Made by a program: the position numbers and the translations under genes. Below, one piece after another: positions 60,633 through 64,000 of a DNA stretch of 64,000 bases (the first letter of the stretch is position 1; every line of letters starts with the position of its first letter). The DNA lies in NCBI RefSeq assembly GCF_008868175.1, contig NZ_WBKT01000003.1:51948-115947 (forward strand). Reading direction: 5' to 3'. The stretch is from Micromonospora sp. AMSO31t. Its GTDB lineage: Bacteria; Actinomycetota; Actinomycetes; Mycobacteriales; Micromonosporaceae. The notes beneath the pieces are model-generated. The model saw nothing but the letters and a program-made list of their open reading frames with translations, searched no databases and was not told where the DNA came from.

Positions 60633-60723
60633 GCTCCCAATCTGCTCCCAATTTAAGGAGCAAGACGGCAGAAGCCCGTTACCGGTAGTTCCGGTGACGG
60701 GCTTCTAACCTGCAAATATCTAC
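60633..60723. repeat. Right arm of element family 1 with tRNA-Val terminator
   Basis: GCTCCCAATCTGCTCCC (60633-60649), AATTTAAGGAG, then the hairpin AGAAGCCCGTTACCGG / CCGGTGACGGGCTTCT (60670-60685, 60691-60706). Same layout as 55485-55559. The hairpin ends transcription of the tRNA on the minus strand. Confidence 0.82.
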
Positions 60724-60725
60724 GG

Positions 60726-60797
60726 TGGGCGATACTGGGATCGAACCAGTGACCTCTTCGGTGTGAACGAAGCGCTCTCCCGCTGAGCTAATCGCCC
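60726..60797 (-). tRNA. tRNA-Val (anticodon CAC)
   Basis: Minus strand: acceptor GGGCGAT (60797-60791) pairs with ATCGCCC (60733-60727), discriminator A at 60726. D-arm GCTCAGCGGGAGAGC, anticodon arm CTTCG-TTCACAC-CGAAG giving anticodon CAC, T-arm CTGGTTCGATCCCAG. CCA is not encoded. The 3' half is repeated at several places to the left; this is the only copy with the 5' half, so it is the functional gene rebuilt by each integration. Confidence 0.95.
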
Positions 60798-60847
60798 TCA
60801 GCGCCGATGACTCTACCTGATCGAGACCGCGGACCAAAAACCGGGTG

Positions 60848-61381
60848 TCAGTGGGTCGCGAGGTAGTGCAGCGCCCGTGCCACGAGGTCGATTCCCAGGC
60901 TGTACTTGAGCGACAGCCACACCACGACCGACACGAACACCAGCCCGGCGACGCCCAGGGCGCAGCGCACGGGCAGTGACCGGCTGGTCGCCCACCGCGT
61001 CCAGGCGTTGACGTGCCGGCGGGTGAAGGCGAGCAGCCGTCGCGCCCAGTGGAACTCGACGGCCCAGACGCCGAGGCCGGCGATCACCAGCAGCCAGCCG
61101 GGTCCGGGCAGCGGGATGAGGGCGAGGCCGATGGTGACGACGACGGCGCCGAGCAGGCCGATGAAGATCTTGAGGGCCACCCGGCCGGTGGGGTTGGCCC
61201 GGATGAGTTCGAGGGTGGTGTGCAGGCGGCCCCGCCATCCCCCGCGGCGACGCTCGGCGAGAGCGGTCCCGGAACGCCCTTCGACAGGCACCTCGTACCC
61301 CCGACTTTTGGCTGCTCGGGCCGCACCTTTCGGTGGGCCGGCCGTGGTCCTCGTTTCCACCGAGGAACCCCTCGTGACCAT
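60848..61381 (-). CDS. TIGR02611-type (PGPGW) membrane protein
   Basis: 177 residues from ATG 61381 (an in-frame GTG at 61387 is possible). Basic N terminus of about 60 residues, then TGRVALKIFIGLLGAVVVTI, GLALIPLPGPGWLLVIAGLG with the PGPGW motif, WAVEFHWARRLLAFTRRHVN, and a last helix CALGVAGLVFVSVVVWLSLK. Family of actinobacterial membrane proteins of unknown role. First chromosomal gene beyond the array. Confidence 0.85.
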   Translation of the reverse strand: MVTRGSSVETRTTAGPPKGAARAAKSRGYEVPVEGRSGTALAERRRGGWRGRLHTTLELIRANPTGRVALKIFIGLLGAVVVTIGLALIPLPGPGWLLVIAGLGVWAVEFHWARRLLAFTRRHVNAWTRWATSRSLPVRCALGVAGLVFVSVVVWLSLKYSLGIDLVARALHYLATH

Positions 61382-61654
61382 TTCCACCCCCAGTGTCGCC
61401 CGGGACCGTCACCCCTGCTGAGGACTGGACGTTACCGGAGTAAGTCGACGACTGAAGCACCCGTTGCCGGGCGGGATGACGGATCGGGCGGAAGCGGAAA
61501 TCCTACAAGAATTTTCATGTTCTCGGAGGCTTTCCGACCCCCTTCCCACCACTGGGTGAAGTCAGCGTATGGCGGAGCGTAGCCAGGAGCAGCACCTGAG
61601 TATGGGAAAAGCGGGACACGCGCGTTCCGCAGCGGTGCCGGGGGGAGAACGTCC

Positions 61655-62086
61655 ATGAGTGTCATTCGACCGACGACCGTAGAGGTCGAGACGTCGCTAA
61701 GGCTCGTCGCGCCTGACGCCACCGCCTTGCCGGTGCGTGCCAGTCTGCGTTACGACCCTGCTGACCCGTATGCGGTCCATGTCCTGTTCCACGCCGAGTC
61801 CGCCGGCGGCGAGGCGGTGAGCTGGTCGTTCGCGCGCGAACTGCTGGTCACCGGTCTCGACGAGCCGGCCGGCATCGGCGATGTCCGGGTCTGGCCGTGG
61901 GCCACCCCGCGCGGCGACTTCGTCGCGCTCGCGCTGTCGTCGCCGGACGGCAACGCCCTCTTCGAGGTCCCGCGCAGCGTGCTCGTGCGCTTCCTGCGCC
62001 GGACCTACGTCGTCGTCCCGCGCGGCCGCGAGGCCGAGCACCTGGACGTCGACACCGCGGTGAACCGGCTGCTCGCCGGCCGCTGA
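61655..62086 (+). CDS. ssgB: SsgA/SsgB-like sporulation and cell-division regulator
   Basis: 143 residues from ATG 61655 with GGGGGAGA site. SsgA-like proteins guide FtsZ ring placement in sporulating actinomycetes. Matches: VEVETSLRLVAPDATALPVR, ASLRYDPADPYAVHVLFHAE, VSWSFARELLVTGLDEPAGI, GDVRVWPWATPRGDFVALAL, SSPDGNALFEVPRSVLVRFL, RRTYVVVPRGREAEHLDVDT. Order and length fit SsgB, the most conserved member; SsgA-like paralogues cannot be excluded. Confidence 0.87.
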   Translation: MSVIRPTTVEVETSLRLVAPDATALPVRASLRYDPADPYAVHVLFHAESAGGEAVSWSFARELLVTGLDEPAGIGDVRVWPWATPRGDFVALALSSPDGNALFEVPRSVLVRFLRRTYVVVPRGREAEHLDVDTAVNRLLAGR

Positions 62087-62094
62087 CACGGCAA

Positions 62095-62135
62095 CCCGGG
62101 GCCGCGCGGATCTGCCGAGTCCGCGCGGCCCCGGG
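62095..62135. terminator. Bidirectional terminator between ssgB and SDR genes
   Basis: CCCGGGGCCGCGCGGA / TCCGCGCGGCCCCGGG, perfect 16-bp stem, 9-base loop, between convergent stops at 62086 and 62158. Confidence 0.85.
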
Positions 62136-62157
62136 CCGTCGAAATCACGGGTGTTCC

Positions 62158-62940
62158 TCAGCCGTGCGTGGTGATCCCACCGTCGACCGGGATGACCGCG
62201 CCGGTCAGGTACGCGCCGGCCCGCGACGACAGGTAGATGGCGGTGCCCGCCATGTCGTCGGGGCGGCCGATCCGGCCCAGCGGGACCTGCTGCTCGATGG
62301 CCGACCGGGAGGCCGGGTCGTCCAGCGCGAAGGCCATCATCTTGCTCTCGAACGGCCCCGGCGCGATCGCGTTGACGGTGATCTGCTCGCCGGCGAGCTG
62401 GTGGGCGAGGCTGCGGGTGAGCATGTGGACGGCCGCCTTGGTCGCCGAGTAGGCGTACACCTCCATCCAGGGCACCCGGATGCCGTCGATCGAGCCGATG
62501 TTGATCACGCGGGCCGGGTCGTCGGGGGTCGCCGCCGCGCGCAGCGCGGGCAGCAGCGCGGTGGTGAGCCGGAAGACGGCCTTGACGTTGACCGCCCACA
62601 GCTTGTCGAACGCGGCCTCCGGGTACGCCTCCAGCGGCGCGCCCCAGGTGGCGCCGGCGTTGTTGACCAGCACGTCGAGCCGGTCGGTGCGGTCCCGCAC
62701 GGCCTGCGCCAGCCCGAGTGCGCCGTCGTCGTGGCCGAGGTCGGCGGGGATGGCCTCGCAGTGCCCCTCGGCGGCGAGTTCCTTGGCCACGGTCTCGCAC
62801 ACGTCGGCCTTGCGCGAGGAGATGATGACCCGGGCGCCGGCCCGCACGAAGCCCCGGGCGATCATCAGGCCGATCCCCCGTGAGCCGCCGGTGACCAGCA
62901 CCGTCTTGCCTTCGACCGAGAACAGATCCGTCATGCCCAT
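62158..62940 (-). CDS. Short-chain dehydrogenase/reductase
   Basis: 260 residues from ATG 62940 or 62934. Rossmann motif TVLVTGGSRGIGLMIARGF, NNAG motif DVLVNNAGATWGAPL, catalytic Ser in VINIGSIDGIRVPW and Tyr-x3-Lys in VYAYSATKAAVHMLTRS, C-terminal GAVIPVDGGITTHG. Classical SDR resembling 3-oxoacyl or gluconate reductases; substrate unknown. Divergent from an AraC regulator, with the TACCGATCGGTA palindrome between. Confidence 0.9.
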   Translation of the reverse strand: MGMTDLFSVEGKTVLVTGGSRGIGLMIARGFVRAGARVIISSRKADVCETVAKELAAEGHCEAIPADLGHDDGALGLAQAVRDRTDRLDVLVNNAGATWGAPLEAYPEAAFDKLWAVNVKAVFRLTTALLPALRAAATPDDPARVINIGSIDGIRVPWMEVYAYSATKAAVHMLTRSLAHQLAGEQITVNAIAPGPFESKMMAFALDDPASRSAIEQQVPLGRIGRPDDMAGTAIYLSSRAGAYLTGAVIPVDGGITTHG

Positions 62941-62988
62941 CCCATCGCCGGTATGCGGGGCCACGGGTCGGTCGGGCGACCCGGGCGC

Positions 62989-63000
62989 TACCGATCGGTA
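62989..63000. promoter_or_regulatory. Palindrome in the SDR/AraC divergent gap
   Basis: TACCGATCGGTA, 12-bp perfect palindrome, with a related half GTTACCGTCGG at 63071-63081. Possible operator; position is the only evidence. Confidence 0.4.
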
Positions 63001-63085
63001 ACCTAACCGTCCCCGGTCAGTGCCGACAAGGCCGGCGGAAACCGTCGAGATGCAACGTGCGCGCCGGGCGGTTACCGTCGGGACG

Positions 63086-64000
63086 ATGGTCACTACCGGT
63101 CAGCCCTCCCCGGCCACCCTCCCCGACCTGTCGGTGCCTCCTGTCGAGGCCGACGAGATCGTCACCGGTGCGCTCGCCGACCTGGCGCCCGCGCCCGGCT
63201 GGTCCCGGCCGGTCCTGCTCGACATCGACCTGCTGATCCTGGTCACGCACGGTCACGGCACCGCCGAGCTGGACTTCCGCGCGCTGCCCTGCCGGCCGGG
63301 CACGCTGCTGCGCGCCCGCCCCGGTCAGGTGCTGCGCTGCCTCGGCCCGCAGCTCGACGCGACGGTGGTGCGGTGGGGTCCGGAGACGCTGCGCGGCCTG
63401 GAGGTCGACCCGGACGCGGTGCCGGCGTACCGGCAGCTCGCCGGCGAGGACGAGGACGCGGTGATCAGTGAGGTGACCCAGCTGGCCGTGGACGCCGACC
63501 GGCACGCCGGTGTGCCCGCCGCGGCGGCGCTGCTGCGCCACCAGCTCGCCGTGCTGCTGCTGCGACTGAGCCTGCTGCCCGGCGCCGGGCAGGACCGGCC
63601 GGCGCCGCGGGCCGAGACGGAGACCTTCCGGCGGCTGTGCCGGAAGGTGGAGCGCGGCTACCGGCACACCCGCCGCGTGGAGGACTACGCCGCCCAGCTC
63701 GGCTGCTCGGTGCGTACCCTGACCCGGGCCTGCCTGGCGGTGACCGGCCGCAGCGCCAAGCAGGTGATCGACGAGCGGGTGGCGTTGCAGGCCAGCCGGC
63801 TGCTCGCCGCCACCGACGAGCCGATCGCCCGGATCGGCCGGCGGCTCGGCTTTCCCGAGCCGACCAACTTCGGTCGCTTCTTCACCCGCGAGGTGGGGGT
63901 CAGCCCGGGCGCCTTCCGGGCCGCCCGGGAGCAACCTCTGCCCGTCCGCATGGTGCGCCCTCGCCCGCCCGCCGACTCCCCCGCCCCGGCCGGCCGGGCA
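63086..64000 (+). CDS. AraC-family transcriptional regulator (3' end outside window)
   Basis: Open frame of 305 codons from ATG 63086 to the window end without a stop. N-terminal cupin-like part (LLDIDLLILVTHGHGTAELD, PGQVLRCLGPQLDATVVRWG), then an AraC DNA-binding domain from about residue 195: RVEDYAAQLGCSVRTLTRAC, LAVTGRSAKQVIDERVALQA, IARIGRRLGFPEPTNFGRFF, TREVGVSPGAFRAARE. The remaining tail is Pro-rich, so the stop is probably close. Divergent from the SDR gene, its likely target. Confidence 0.88.
   Translation, partial: MVTTGQPSPATLPDLSVPPVEADEIVTGALADLAPAPGWSRPVLLDIDLLILVTHGHGTAELDFRALPCRPGTLLRARPGQVLRCLGPQLDATVVRWGPETLRGLEVDPDAVPAYRQLAGEDEDAVISEVTQLAVDADRHAGVPAAAALLRHQLAVLLLRLSLLPGAGQDRPAPRAETETFRRLCRKVERGYRHTRRVEDYAAQLGCSVRTLTRACLAVTGRSAKQVIDERVALQASRLLAATDEPIARIGRRLGFPEPTNFGRFFTREVGVSPGAFRAAREQPLPVRMVRPRPPADSPAPAGRA

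Noticed and set aside
1..64000. Secondary-metabolite gene cluster
   Set aside because: Despite oxidases, exporters and acyltransferase, there is no polyketide synthase, peptide synthetase, terpene cyclase or lanthipeptide machinery.

Overview
The window is high-GC actinobacterial DNA. GTG and TTG starts are common, several genes look leaderless, and the gene set (SsgA-like sporulation protein, mycothiol-type PIG-L deacetylase, Tat-exported FAD oxidase, SigE-type ECF sigma factor, HelR) fits a filamentous actinomycete, most likely Micromonospora or a relative. The genus is an inference from gene content, not a measurement.

Bases 1-28000 are ordinary chromosome arm: the end of a CBM2-GH18 chitinase; helR, preceded by an inverted repeat matching the rifamycin-associated element; an ECF sigma factor coupled to a membrane-anchored Asp-box propeller protein; glutamine synthetase; an asparagine-synthase family amidotransferase; a chimeric ORF joining the N-terminal half of a manganese catalase to the C-terminal half of an ArsC-type arsenate reductase; an SCP2-like gene with a glycogen-debranching-type enzyme; AlkD-like; a Tat-exported FAD oxidase; a LysR/MFS divergon; a PIG-L deacetylase followed by a SpoIIE-phosphatase relic; a proline iminopeptidase; a three-gene cell-envelope operon; a PPOX/DHFR-fold pair divergent from an HxlR regulator; VanZ; fasciclin; and a GlxA-type regulator divergent from an HD hydrolase.

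From about 28100 decay sets in: an oxidoreductase with one amber codon, a doubly deleted phosphotransferase and an ArsR fragment sit among intact genes (YciI, LtrA-1, acyltransferase, questin oxidase-like).

Bases 36013-60767 form a tandem array of relic integrative elements at a tRNA-Val(CAC) gene (60726-60797, minus strand). The 3' half of that tRNA, 43-44 bp ending at the anticodon loop, recurs at 44971, 55577 and 59112, with a decayed copy at 36013 and an arm-only copy near 49437. Flanking arm repeats sort the units into at least two element families. Cargo includes an amidohydrolase, an ABC exporter with its own GntR repressor and a 16-bp palindromic operator, AraC and ArsR regulators with an MFS exporter, phosphotransferases, a HAD/XRE pair, ATGA-coupled Cys-rich micro-operons and a second LtrA. 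The only integrase seen is a C-terminal fragment. An IS3-family element splits a secreted-protein gene with a clean 3-bp duplication, and an orphan 5' half of tRNA-Arg(CCT) marks another breakpoint.

After the tRNA, normal chromosome resumes: a TIGR02611-type membrane protein, an SsgB-like protein, a short-chain dehydrogenase and a divergent AraC regulator open to the window end. Homology statements come from recalled family features; no database search was possible.
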